From: Clostridiales bacterium UBA8153
GTDB lineage: Bacteria > Bacillota > Sulfobacillia > UBA8153
Length of the DNA: 7,336 nucleotides
Assembly: GCA_003449495.1 (NCBI GenBank)
Contig: DMHJ01000259.1
Location: 1-7,336, forward strand
Direction: 5' to 3'
The notes under the pieces were generated by a model. The model did not search any database, was not told the DNA's origin, and was given only the letters and a program-made list of their open reading frames with translations. Both the position numbers and the translations under genes were made by a program. Of this stretch, positions 1 through 7,336 are shown in pieces (positions within the stretch are counted from its first letter, which is position 1; each line of letters opens with the position of its first letter).

Positions 1-143
1 CATCAACAGCTTGGTGGCCGGGGGTTGCCCGGACACCTCAAACGCCTGGGGAGCGGATGTAAGACGCTCGGCGCAATCCGCAATTAAGCAAGAATCGGCG
101 GTAGCATCATGATGGCTGCCGTTTCGAGGAACGGTGAAGACGC
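1..143. other. Left-edge stretch with no identifiable gene
   Basis: Two plus-strand frames stay open from the left edge until stops at 85-87 and about 109-111. Either could be the tail of a gene that starts outside the window, but the encoded residues match no family I recognise. A small hairpin (CCGGG at 18-22, CCCGG at 28-32) lacks a T run, so it is not a convincing terminator. A 10-bp palindrome, CATCATGATG, lies at 105-114, about 30 bp before niaR. I see no clear promoter for niaR here. Confidence 0.4.
126..137 (+). promoter_or_regulatory. Ribosome binding site of niaR
   Basis: GAGGA at 126-130 and GGTGA at 133-137 both pair with the 16S rRNA tail. GGTGA ends 6 nt before the ATG at 144, which supports that start. 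No other in-frame start nearby has a comparable site. Confidence 0.6.
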
Positions 144-662
144 ATGAGCGCTAAGACCAGGCGCCACCTACTGTTGACCATGCTGGGGGATGCCCGGGAG
201 CCGGTCACCGGCACCCAGCTGTCCGAGCGGCTGGGGGTGTCCCGCCAAGTCATCGTTCAGGATATCGCCTTGTTGCGGGCGGCGGGCGAGGCGATTACGG
301 CCACTCCCCGGGGGTACACGCTGTCGGACTCGCCCGGCGCCGGCCAAACTTACCTGGTGGCGTGCCGGCACCGCCCGGATGAGGTGGCCGACGAGCTCAT
401 GATCATGGTAGAGCTGGGCGCGGAAGTGTTGGATGTCATGGTCGAGCATCCCATTTACGGAGAGATCAGCGGCCAGCTGCTGCTGGCCACGCCGGAACAG
501 GTACGGCAGTTCGCCGCCTGCCTGGCGGCATCGGGGGCGCGCCTGCTCTCCTCCCTCACCGGGGGAGTGCACCTGCACACCATCCGGGTGCCCGATGTGG
601 CCACCTACCGGGCGGTGCGGGCCGCTCTGCGCTCCCGGGGATACCTCTTGGAAGAAGACTGA
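144..662 (+). CDS. niaR: NiaR-type niacin-responsive repressor (HTH_11 + 3H domain)
   Basis: A 172-residue transcription factor of the NiaR (YrxA) family. In Firmicutes and Thermotogae these proteins bind nicotinic acid and repress NAD-synthesis and niacin-uptake genes. Residues ~6-60 form a winged helix-turn-helix, with a recognition region around GVSRQVIVQDI (31-41) and a wing ending at RGYTL (56-60). Residues ~68-170 form the 3H domain named for its conserved histidines. H76, E84, H143 and H145 have the same spacing as the metal ligands I recall from the Thermotoga maritima family member (H79, E87, H144, H146), and H102 lies in the HPIYGE motif. The length is normal for the family. ATG is chosen because of the SD just upstream. 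The next gene on the same strand encodes a likely niacin S component, which strongly supports the role. Identification is firm; niacin as ligand is inferred from the family and the neighbour. Confidence 0.93.
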   Translation: MSAKTRRHLLLTMLGDAREPVTGTQLSERLGVSRQVIVQDIALLRAAGEAITATPRGYTLSDSPGAGQTYLVACRHRPDEVADELMIMVELGAEVLDVMVEHPIYGEISGQLLLATPEQVRQFAACLAASGARLLSSLTGGVHLHTIRVPDVATYRAVRAALRSRGYLLEED

Positions 663-692
663 ACCCGCTGCCACCGGGCGATAGCTAGCTTT

Positions 693-726
693 ACAGTTGA
701 CAAGACACTCCGTCCGGTAGTAAGAT
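693..726 (+). promoter_or_regulatory. Candidate promoter, with a possible NiaR site, for the S-component gene
   Basis: A -35 box TTGACA (697-702) and a -10 box TAAGAT (721-726), spaced 18 bp, fit a housekeeping sigma-factor promoter; four of six -10 bases match. Transcription would start near 733. The segment ACAGTTGACAAGACAC (693-708) covers the -35 box and reads GTGTCTTG on the other strand. That resembles GTGTC/GACAC-type NiaR operators as I remember them, so NiaR could block polymerase here. The promoter is plausible; the operator match is from memory and not verified. Confidence 0.5.
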
Positions 727-757
727 GAGCTCACCATCAAGTTTGGGGTGAGCTCAT
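725..757. repeat. 11-bp perfect inverted repeat with two TGAGCTCA palindromes at the gene start
   Basis: ATGAGCTCACC (725-735) and GGTGAGCTCAT (747-757) are exact reverse complements separated by 11 bp. Each arm contains the self-complementary octamer TGAGCTCA (726-733 and 749-756), so the two octamers are also a direct repeat 23 bp apart, about two helical turns. The first copy overlaps the -10 box and predicted transcription start; the second overlaps the translation start. Because transcription would begin within the first arm, a complete RNA hairpin is unlikely. A double DNA operator for a dimeric regulator is the better reading. Confidence 0.6.
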
Positions 758-1266
758 TGCTTAGCACAAGGGACTTGGCCTTCGGAGCCCTACTGGTTGC
801 CCTTTCCCTGGTCATTCCCCTGGCGTGGGGCGGCTTTCTCATGGTGGCCATACCGCCGTTTACCGCCACTTTGGCTTCCCATGTGCCCCTGTTCCTGTCC
901 ATGCTCGTCAGCCCGGCCGTAGCCGCCATGGTGGGGTTCGGCTCGGCGATAGGCTTTACCCTCCGGCTGTCGCCGGTGATCGGCGCCCGGGCGGCCATGC
1001 ACATCGGCGTGGGATACCTAGGCGCCCGGCTGGTACGTTCCGGGCGCCCCTACTGGCTGGCGCTTCTGATCGTCCTCCCCGTGCACGCCGTCTTGGAGGC
1101 GCTCATCGTGCTCCCCTTTGGGTTCTCCCTCTACCGGGCCGGCGTCGTAGTCGGCGTGGGCACCGCCCTGCATCACCTGGTCGATGCCGGTATCAGCCTG
1201 GCGCTGGTCAGAATATTGAGCCAGACCCGGGTGTGGCCGCTGGCCTACCGGCCCCTATGGCGCTGA
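748..1266 (+). CDS. niaX: ECF transporter S component, probable niacin-specific NiaX
   Basis: An integral membrane protein of about 170 residues with roughly six hydrophobic segments (near 10-28, 30-53, 56-72, 77-94, 102-122 and 131-157). This is the size and layout of the substrate-binding S subunit of energy-coupling factor vitamin transporters. Helix 1 has the small-residue pattern AFGALLVA (11-18) used to dock on the T subunit, and PPFTATLASHVP (36-47) resembles the segment typical of NiaX-like S components. The adjacent niaR makes niacin the likely substrate. No EcfA or EcfT gene is present, so it would share a module encoded elsewhere. Start choice is uncertain. GTG at 748 is the outermost start but has no good SD. 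TTG at 757 lies 5 nt after GGGGTGA (745-751) and gives a protein three residues shorter, and may be the true start. The family call is strong; substrate specificity is inferred. Confidence 0.82.
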   Translation: MSSLLSTRDLAFGALLVALSLVIPLAWGGFLMVAIPPFTATLASHVPLFLSMLVSPAVAAMVGFGSAIGFTLRLSPVIGARAAMHIGVGYLGARLVRSGRPYWLALLIVLPVHAVLEALIVLPFGFSLYRAGVVVGVGTALHHLVDAGISLALVRILSQTRVWPLAYRPLWR

Positions 1267-1284
1267 CTGCCTCGTGGTAGGCAG
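1267..1284 (+). other. Small hairpin directly after the S-component stop
   Basis: CTGCCT (1267-1272) and AGGCAG (1279-1284) form a 6-bp perfect stem with a 6-nt loop, beginning at the base after the stop codon. It has no T run. It sits in front of the stronger terminator hairpin and may only protect the mRNA end or be a chance pairing. Confidence 0.35.
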
Positions 1285-1295
1285 ACCCCTCCATG

Positions 1296-1320
1296 GGACC
1301 GCCCGCTGGGGCGGTCCTTT
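1296..1320 (+). terminator. Rho-independent-type terminator of niaR-niaX
   Basis: GGACCGCCC (1296-1304) pairs perfectly with GGGCGGTCC (1309-1317) around a GCTG loop, followed by TTT (1318-1320). The stem is very stable but the T tract is short, as is common in GC-rich genomes. It lies 30 bp after the S-component stop. It sits between two converging genes and could also slow polymerase coming from fmdB, although the minus strand has no T run after the stem. Confidence 0.78.
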
Positions 1321-1323
1321 CCG

Positions 1324-1578
1324 TCAGGCTTTGGCACAACCGCCACATTCTGCCGCTACGTTCTCTTTGGCGCACTCCTTCAGATTCTCGCACGGGGCTG
1401 CCTTACGGTTGTCCGTACAGTAGAAGCCGCTGCCTTTGAACACCACGCCCACGTTACGGCTGACCAGTCTCTGCACCGGAGTCCGGCAGACCGGACACTC
1501 ATTCAGCGCATGGTCTGTGATGTGCTGCTCACATTCAAATCTACCGCACTGCGCACACTTATACTCATATACCGGCAT
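1324..1578 (-). CDS. FmdB-family zinc-ribbon protein with a cysteine-rich tail
   Basis: An 84-residue FmdB-type regulatory/zinc-ribbon protein. The start MPVYEYKC and the paired knuckles C8-x2-C11 and C28-x2-C31 form the family's small zinc ribbon. FKGSGFYCTDNR (47-58) is the usual signature after the ribbon, with Cys54 where many members have another residue. The tail adds C63, C69 and the pair C78-x2-C81. With C16 the total is ten cysteines in 84 residues, so a second metal site or redox function is possible. The family was named from a formamidase/acetamidase regulator, but most members, including this one, have no proven role. ATG is chosen because GGAGGG (1586-1591, minus strand) lies 7 nt upstream. 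The gene appears to have its own promoter. Family call is firm; function unknown. Confidence 0.9.
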   Translation of the reverse strand: MPVYEYKCAQCGRFECEQHITDHALNECPVCRTPVQRLVSRNVGVVFKGSGFYCTDNRKAAPCENLKECAKENVAAECGGCAKA

Positions 1579-1591
1579 GCTGCATCCCTCC

Positions 1592-1628
1592 AGTGCAGAA
1601 TGTAGAGCATATCCGCCGCGGTTGTCAA
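1592..1628 (-). promoter_or_regulatory. Candidate promoter of the fmdB-like gene
   Basis: On the minus strand, TTGACA (plus positions 1623-1628) and TACATT (1599-1604) are spaced 18 bp. The -35 is perfect and the -10 matches four of six bases. Transcription would start near 1592, leaving a leader of only about 14 nt that still holds the SD at 1586-1591. That is unusually short, so the exact -10 could be wrong. Confidence 0.5.
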
Positions 1629-1698
1629 GACCCGGCGAGACGGGGGCGTATTCCGGGCCGCCGCCGTCCGGGTAGCCGTGGCAGCAACGGCCGCCGGC

Positions 1699-2526
1699 TT
1701 AGTCCCGGCGGGCCCCGGCCGCCAAAAGGCGGCGGAGGGCGCCCTCAAAGCGGCGGTCATCGTCTGCCGTACGCCCGGCCAGGCCCCGGGTACGCCCTCC
1801 CCCGCGTCGCCAACGGGCCTGGAGGTGGCGTTCGGCCAGTAACAGATGGATATTTTCCGGGGTATACACCCGACCGCCCGGCCCCAGGGCAGCCGCCTGC
1901 TTCGCCAGCACCAGCGCCGCCAGTCCGTAGTCCTGGGTCACCACCACATCGCCCGCACGCGTCCGGTTGGCCAAAGCCACATCGGTGGCTTCGGGCTCAT
2001 CGCCAACGGTCAGGTGCTCGGCATCGCCCCTAGCGCCCAAGTCGTGGTGAAATGACGCTACCGTCACTAACTGCCACCGGTACTCCCGGGCCAGCCGGTA
2101 GGCCATGTCCAGGCAGGAGCGGGGACAGGCGTCGGCATCCACCAGCAGGCAGGCGGGCAGGCGCACGCGTCTCGCGCCTGAGTATAGTGCACAGAGCTCC
2201 GCAGGACTGGCCAAGGCCTTCCCGGCTTCTGGTAAGGTCACCCACGAGACAGCGCGCCCTACCTGACGCTGCCGGGACTCACGGTGTAGGAGGGCCGGAA
2301 AGAAGCTCACCCCGCAGGGAGCAGGCCCCGGTTCCGTCATCACCGGAACGCCAGCAATGCTCACGTCACAGCCGGCCCGCTCCCGGGTGACCCGCACTGC
2401 CGCCACCCGGTCGGCCTCGCCTGGCCGGCACTCGCCGGCGGGAAAGCCGGGCCCTACGGGTCCGGCCACTAGCAGGACCAGGGCCTCACCTGTCTGGCGC
2501 CGCAGCGTTACCGTGCCCACCCGCAC
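1699..2526 (-). CDS. YaiI/YqxD (DUF188, UPF0178) protein with an N-terminal extension
   Basis: The C-terminal ~150 residues are a clear DUF188 domain with a PIN-like nuclease fold. Visible landmarks are the LVDADACP motif (D130 and D132), the later acidic position in EATD (D182), VVTQD (D199), PENI and a glycine-rich GGGRTRG segment. These aspartates are the expected metal-binding acids, but no activity is established for the family. Most family members are about 150 residues and begin at this motif; here some 122 residues precede it, a region I do not recognise. The frame opens at GTG 2556, but GTG at 2526 has a strong SD, GGGGAGG (2535-2541), 8 nt upstream and is chosen, giving 275 residues. 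A core-only protein starting at GTG 2166 is possible but lacks a good SD. The gene follows GDPD-PAP2 in the same frame and is probably co-transcribed. The DUF188 domain is sure; the extension is less so. Confidence 0.8.
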   Translation of the reverse strand: MRVGTVTLRRQTGEALVLLVAGPVGPGFPAGECRPGEADRVAAVRVTRERAGCDVSIAGVPVMTEPGPAPCGVSFFPALLHRESRQRQVGRAVSWVTLPEAGKALASPAELCALYSGARRVRLPACLLVDADACPRSCLDMAYRLAREYRWQLVTVASFHHDLGARGDAEHLTVGDEPEATDVALANRTRAGDVVVTQDYGLAALVLAKQAAALGPGGRVYTPENIHLLLAERHLQARWRRGGGRTRGLAGRTADDDRRFEGALRRLLAAGARRD

Positions 2527-2534
2527 GCTGCGGC

Positions 2535-2541
2535 CCTCCCC
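2535..2541 (-). promoter_or_regulatory. Ribosome binding site that sets the DUF188 gene start
   Basis: Read on the minus strand this is GGGGAGG, a near-perfect SD, 8 nt before GTG 2526. The upstream in-frame GTG codons at 2553-2556 have only the weak GGCGGTG near the preceding gene's stop. This site argues for translation of the long DUF188 form including its extension. Confidence 0.6.
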
Positions 2542-2559
2542 GGAGGCGGCCACCACCGC

Positions 2560-4335
2560 CTAACCCGCGCCGGCCGGCCGCCGGTAGAGGCGAAAGGCCA
2601 CAAACAGGGCGGGCGCTGCCAGCACGACCCAGAGGCCCATGGTCAGGTAGCGGGCGACTTGGGGAAGCGCGGCCTCGGCAAAGACGGCTCGGGTTGCCAC
2701 CCGCAGGACAAACAGACCGGAGTAGCCCAGGATCAGGCGCAGCAGGTGCTGGGGCACCGTGGCCGGCTGCGGGAAACTGATATACGCCTGTTCCAGCTCG
2801 CGACCGACTAGGAGGCCGGCGAGAAAACCCACTACTTTGGCCGATTCCAGCGAACGGTCAACAGCCAAGAGCGCCAGGGGAGCCGCCAGGGCCAACGCCG
2901 TCCGCCACGAAAGAGGCCGGGTGGCCAGCTTCCCCCAACCTGGGTGGCCGCTGGCGCGCAGGGCGATCACGGTGACCAGCGCCGCTATCACCAGGCCCCC
3001 CAGGATGTCCTGGGGCCAGTGCACGCCCAAGTACAGCCGGGACAGGGCCACCAGCGCGATGATACCCAGTCCCACCCAGCCCAGCAGGCGGTGGCGGAAC
3101 AGGCGCGGCCCATACCCCCAGAAGACCGCGGTACCTTGAGTGTGGCCACTGGGGAAGGCATACCCCGGAGCCGACTCCGCATACAAGATGCGGATGCCCT
3201 GGATCGCTGTGGGGCGCGGGATGGCGAAAAAGTTCTTCATGGCGGTATTGACGAAATGGGACAGGAGGAAGGCGGCCGTCAGCATGAGCCCCAGACGCTT
3301 GCTGACCACCCAGTAGATGAGGGGTAGCGCGATCAAGTAGAACTCCTCATGTCCAAGGCGGGTGACCCAGATGAAGAAAGCATCCAGCTGCGGAGTGGCC
3401 CAGGTCTGGATCCAGCGGATGGTAGGCGAAGGGTGCGCTAATGGCGGCAGCCCCTCGCTAAGGACCGCGGCCAGGCGATCCGGGTAGCCGGTGATGATAC
3501 CGTCCACGCCCATGGCCAGGAAGCGACGCATCTCTGCGGGCTCGTCGATGGTCCACACATATACCCGCATGTTCTTGGCCCGGGCATCCCGCACCAACCC
3601 CGCCGTCAGCACCCGGGTCCTGCCGGAGAATTCGGGCACCTGGAGCACGTCGGTTTCCGGCTGGTAGAAAGACACCAGTCGCAGGCGGTGGTGCAGGTAC
3701 ATGATCAAGGTCTCGCGCTCCCCGGTGCCCGCCGGCGCCGTTGGGTGGAGCTCCCGCCAGGTCCGATTGGTCACGTCGTGAAAGGAGGTGACCAACACCC
3801 GGTGTGTAGCTTGGTGCCTGGCGATGACCTGGGACACCCGCTCCACTACCTCGCGCTCGGTCTCCTTGACATCGATGAGCAGGCGCTGGCCGGGGAAGGC
3901 AGCCAGGATCTCTTCCAGGGTTGGGACGCCAATGCCCTGTCCTCGCAGCGGGAAGGTCCGCCCGCCGTCCAGGGAAAACCGGTACGCGGCGTCCACGGCG
4001 AGCACCTGCTCTAGGGTCATGGCCCGCACCGCGCCGGTCACGTTGGTGGTACGGTCCACGGTCTCATCGTGCATGGCCACCAGACCGAGGTCCCGGGTGG
4101 CCCTAAGATCAAACTCGATGATGTGAGCCCCGGCCTGGAGGCCGGCGGCCATGGCTGCCAGGGTGTTCTCAGGCGCCAGTCCTTTGCCGCCGCGGTGGGC
4201 GATGATCACCGGTGTTTCGCCTGCGAAGAAGGCATGCTCCGGCCGGGGCTCCACCGTCCCTAGCCGGACACCGGCCGCCAGCACCGCCAAACCCACGAGG
4301 AGCCACGCCACGCGTCTGGGCGCCAGTTTGCGCAC
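2560..4335 (-). CDS. Membrane-anchored glycerophosphodiester phosphodiesterase fused to a PAP2 phosphatase
   Basis: A 591-residue two-enzyme protein. Residues ~8-26 are a hydrophobic anchor with no lipobox cysteine. Residues ~43-295 are a complete GDPD domain, which hydrolyses glycerophosphodiesters to glycerol 3-phosphate and an alcohol: H47-R48, E56-N57, the metal acids E74 and D76, H89-D90, DVKE (155-158), W261 in VWTI, and the closing DGIITGYPD. Residues ~320-460 are a membrane PAP2 phosphatase with all three motifs: K367 to R374-P375, PSGH (395-398) and SR (432-433) with H439 and D443. About 130 further residues carry more hydrophobic helices. Both active sites are probably extracytoplasmic. 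The frame opens at TTG 4353, but GTG 4335 is preferred: GGAAG lies 7 nt upstream and the product begins MRKLAPRR, a typical anchor start. The DUF188 gene follows immediately. Domain calls are firm; the PAP2 substrate is unknown. Confidence 0.9.
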   Translation of the reverse strand: MRKLAPRRVAWLLVGLAVLAAGVRLGTVEPRPEHAFFAGETPVIIAHRGGKGLAPENTLAAMAAGLQAGAHIIEFDLRATRDLGLVAMHDETVDRTTNVTGAVRAMTLEQVLAVDAAYRFSLDGGRTFPLRGQGIGVPTLEEILAAFPGQRLLIDVKETEREVVERVSQVIARHQATHRVLVTSFHDVTNRTWRELHPTAPAGTGERETLIMYLHHRLRLVSFYQPETDVLQVPEFSGRTRVLTAGLVRDARAKNMRVYVWTIDEPAEMRRFLAMGVDGIITGYPDRLAAVLSEGLPPLAHPSPTIRWIQTWATPQLDAFFIWVTRLGHEEFYLIALPLIYWVVSKRLGLMLTAAFLLSHFVNTAMKNFFAIPRPTAIQGIRILYAESAPGYAFPSGHTQGTAVFWGYGPRLFRHRLLGWVGLGIIALVALSRLYLGVHWPQDILGGLVIAALVTVIALRASGHPGWGKLATRPLSWRTALALAAPLALLAVDRSLESAKVVGFLAGLLVGRELEQAYISFPQPATVPQHLLRLILGYSGLFVLRVATRAVFAEAALPQVARYLTMGLWVVLAAPALFVAFRLYRRPAGAG

Positions 4336-4421
4336 CAAGTCACTTCCTTCCAAACCCGCAACGGCCCGGCCTCATCAACCGGACCTGGGGCAGGGGGCAG
4401 CGGCCGGCGCCGCCCCAGCTT

Positions 4422-4486
4422 GGGAACCCCGCCCGGCCGTTCCCGCCGGCGGCGGGCAGTCCCACCGGGTACCCCGCCTTGGCGGG
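4422..4486. repeat. Cluster of three GC-rich hairpins
   Basis: GGGAAC (4422-4427) pairs with GTTCCC (4439-4444). CCCGC (4442-4446) pairs with GCGGG (4452-4456). CCCGCC (4473-4478) pairs with GGCGGG (4481-4486), leaving only two unpaired bases. None is followed by a T run on either strand. In such GC-rich DNA some pairing is expected by chance, but three perfect stems in 65 bp upstream of the GDPD-PAP2 start is notable. Confidence 0.4.
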
Positions 4487-4649
4487 CACTCCTCGAGTTC
4501 GGCGCCGGGCGGCTTGCATCCTGCTGGCCTTAGGCATCCGGGCAGTATCCAAACAGCAGTCCGTGCGGTCCTGCCGGCTGCTACCCCGGCCCAGGACCAG
4601 GCCCTCCCACCCACCTGTGGATATGGGCCTAGTGGTTGGCACCAACGCA

Positions 4650-4674
4650 CCCGGCGCAGGCTTAAGGCGCCGGG
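4650..4674. repeat. Perfect 8-bp inverted repeat
   Basis: CCCGGCGC (4650-4657) and GCGCCGGG (4667-4674) flank a 9-nt loop containing CTTAAG. It makes a very stable hairpin on either strand but has no T tract, so it is not a standard terminator. It lies in the middle of the gene-free stretch. Confidence 0.5.
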
Positions 4675-4799
4675 CCCGGGTGTCATCCGACCATCCCGCA
4701 GTCATACTACTGCCGGGCGGCCGTCGTGCGTTATCCTGGACGTTGCAGTGGCCCAAGCTCACGTCGGGTTTGAAGGACGGCGCGCGCTACATCCGCTCC

Positions 4800-4824
4800 A
4801 CCAGGCAGCCATCAGCCGCCTGGT
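4800..4824. repeat. Imperfect 10-position hairpin
   Basis: ACCAGGC (4800-4806) pairs with GCCTGGT (4818-4824). After one A/C mismatch the stem continues with GC (4808-4809) and GC (4815-4816), closing a 5-nt loop. The mismatch inside an otherwise perfect stem resembles structured RNA more than simple GC-rich chance pairing, but no known RNA family was recognised. Confidence 0.45.
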
Positions 4825-5025
4825 CGAACGCTACAGCCGGGTGTCCTCGCACACTTACGCAGTGGCTCTTTCGCCCGGGGTGACGCCCGCGCCGGCTCCG
4901 ATGTTGACCAGTAGTCCCCGGCGATGGATCCGGCTGGCGCTTGCAGCCCTCGATCTTCCCGGCCACACATGGAAAGCTCCCGCCATCATCACCGGGTGGC
5001 GGCTTCCGCACTAGACCCAAGAGGC

Positions 5026-5057
5026 GTTCGAGAAGGAAACCAACTAAGTTCGAAGAA
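5026..5057 (+). promoter_or_regulatory. Near-direct repeat upstream of katG
   Basis: GTTCGAGAAG (5026-5035) and GTTCGAAGAA (5048-5057) share GTTCGA and are 22 bp apart, about two helical turns. This is the spacing expected of two sites for one regulator on the same DNA face. I see no PerR-box or known OxyR match and no convincing -35/-10 pair, so a role in katG control is only a suggestion. Confidence 0.25.
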
Positions 5058-5071
5058 TATCGGATCCTGGC

Positions 5072-5124
5072 GAGCTAGCGGCAACCGTCTCCAGCGGGCG
5101 ACTCTCTTTCCCGGCAACTAGCTC
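5072..5124 (+). repeat. Inverted repeat in the katG leader
   Basis: GAGCTAG (5072-5078) and CTAGCTC (5118-5124) are perfect complements 39 nt apart, and GGCAAC is repeated just inside each arm (5080-5085 and 5113-5118). If transcribed, the stem would bring the leader ends together just before the SD at 5136-5142 without covering it. It could be a leader structure or a pair of binding sites. Confidence 0.35.
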
Positions 5125-5130
5125 CCATAA

Positions 5131-7336
<2,206 letters not shown>

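Noticed and set aside
725..751. An 8-codon upstream reading frame (ATG 725 to TGA 749-751) overlapping the S-component start
   Set aside because: The predicted transcription start is near 733, after this ATG, so it would not be in the mRNA; it has no SD.
168..1004. A 278-codon minus-strand frame across niaR and the S-component gene
   Set aside because: It overlaps two well-supported genes on the opposite strand, and its composition shows no known domain.
2181..2186. TATACT on the minus strand as an internal promoter for a core-only DUF188 protein
   Set aside because: No acceptable -35 box lies 16-18 bp upstream, and the core-only start at 2166 has no good SD.
4340..4762. A 140-codon minus-strand frame in the gap
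   Set aside because: Low-complexity Gly/Arg/Pro composition, no family match from memory, no SD, and overlap with the hairpin cluster.
4151..5014. A 287-codon plus-strand frame running from inside GDPD-PAP2 into the gap
   Set aside because: Its first part is antisense to the GDPD coding region, the product is Pro/Arg/Ala-rich with no recognisable motif, and there is no SD at the start.

Overview
The window looks like chromosomal DNA from a GC-rich (roughly 65%) Gram-positive-type bacterium, most likely a high-GC member of the Firmicutes/Clostridia. The reasons are a NiaR-type niacin repressor paired with an ECF-transporter S component, purine-rich Shine-Dalgarno (SD) sequences close to AGGAGG, frequent GTG/TTG starts, and no sign of an outer-membrane gene. 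The genus cannot be told from the sequence.

Layout. (1) 1-143: a short stretch with no identifiable gene. (2) 144-1266, plus strand: niaR, then a membrane S component most like NiaX. The gap between them holds a promoter, a possible NiaR site and two copies of the 8-bp palindrome TGAGCTCA around the transport gene start. A hairpin terminator lies at 1296-1320. (3) 1324-1578, minus strand: a cysteine-rich FmdB-type zinc-ribbon protein with its own promoter, converging on that terminator. (4) 1699-4335, minus strand: two adjacent genes read from right to left. The first is an N-terminally anchored glycerophosphodiester phosphodiesterase fused to a PAP2 phosphatase. The second is a YaiI/YqxD (DUF188) protein with an unusual ~120-residue N-terminal extension. 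They lie in the same reading frame, separated by one TAG. (5) 4336-5148: about 800 bp with no convincing gene and several strong hairpins. (6) 5149 to the right edge, plus strand: katG, catalase-peroxidase, nearly complete; the edge cuts it just before its expected stop.

How the genes work together. niaR and the S component form a niacin-sensing and uptake pair; the ATPase and T subunits of the transporter are not here. The GDPD-PAP2 protein could hydrolyse glycerophosphodiesters outside the membrane and dephosphorylate a lipid or glycerol phosphate, so its likely role is phospholipid or teichoic-acid turnover. KatG is a stand-alone defence against hydrogen peroxide. No mobile element, CRISPR array, tRNA or rRNA was recognised.

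The most unusual items are the GDPD-PAP2 fusion, the extended DUF188 protein behind an in-frame TAG, the TGAGCTCA pair at the S-component start, and the structured 813-bp gap before katG. Nothing here is clearly a new defence or mobile system.
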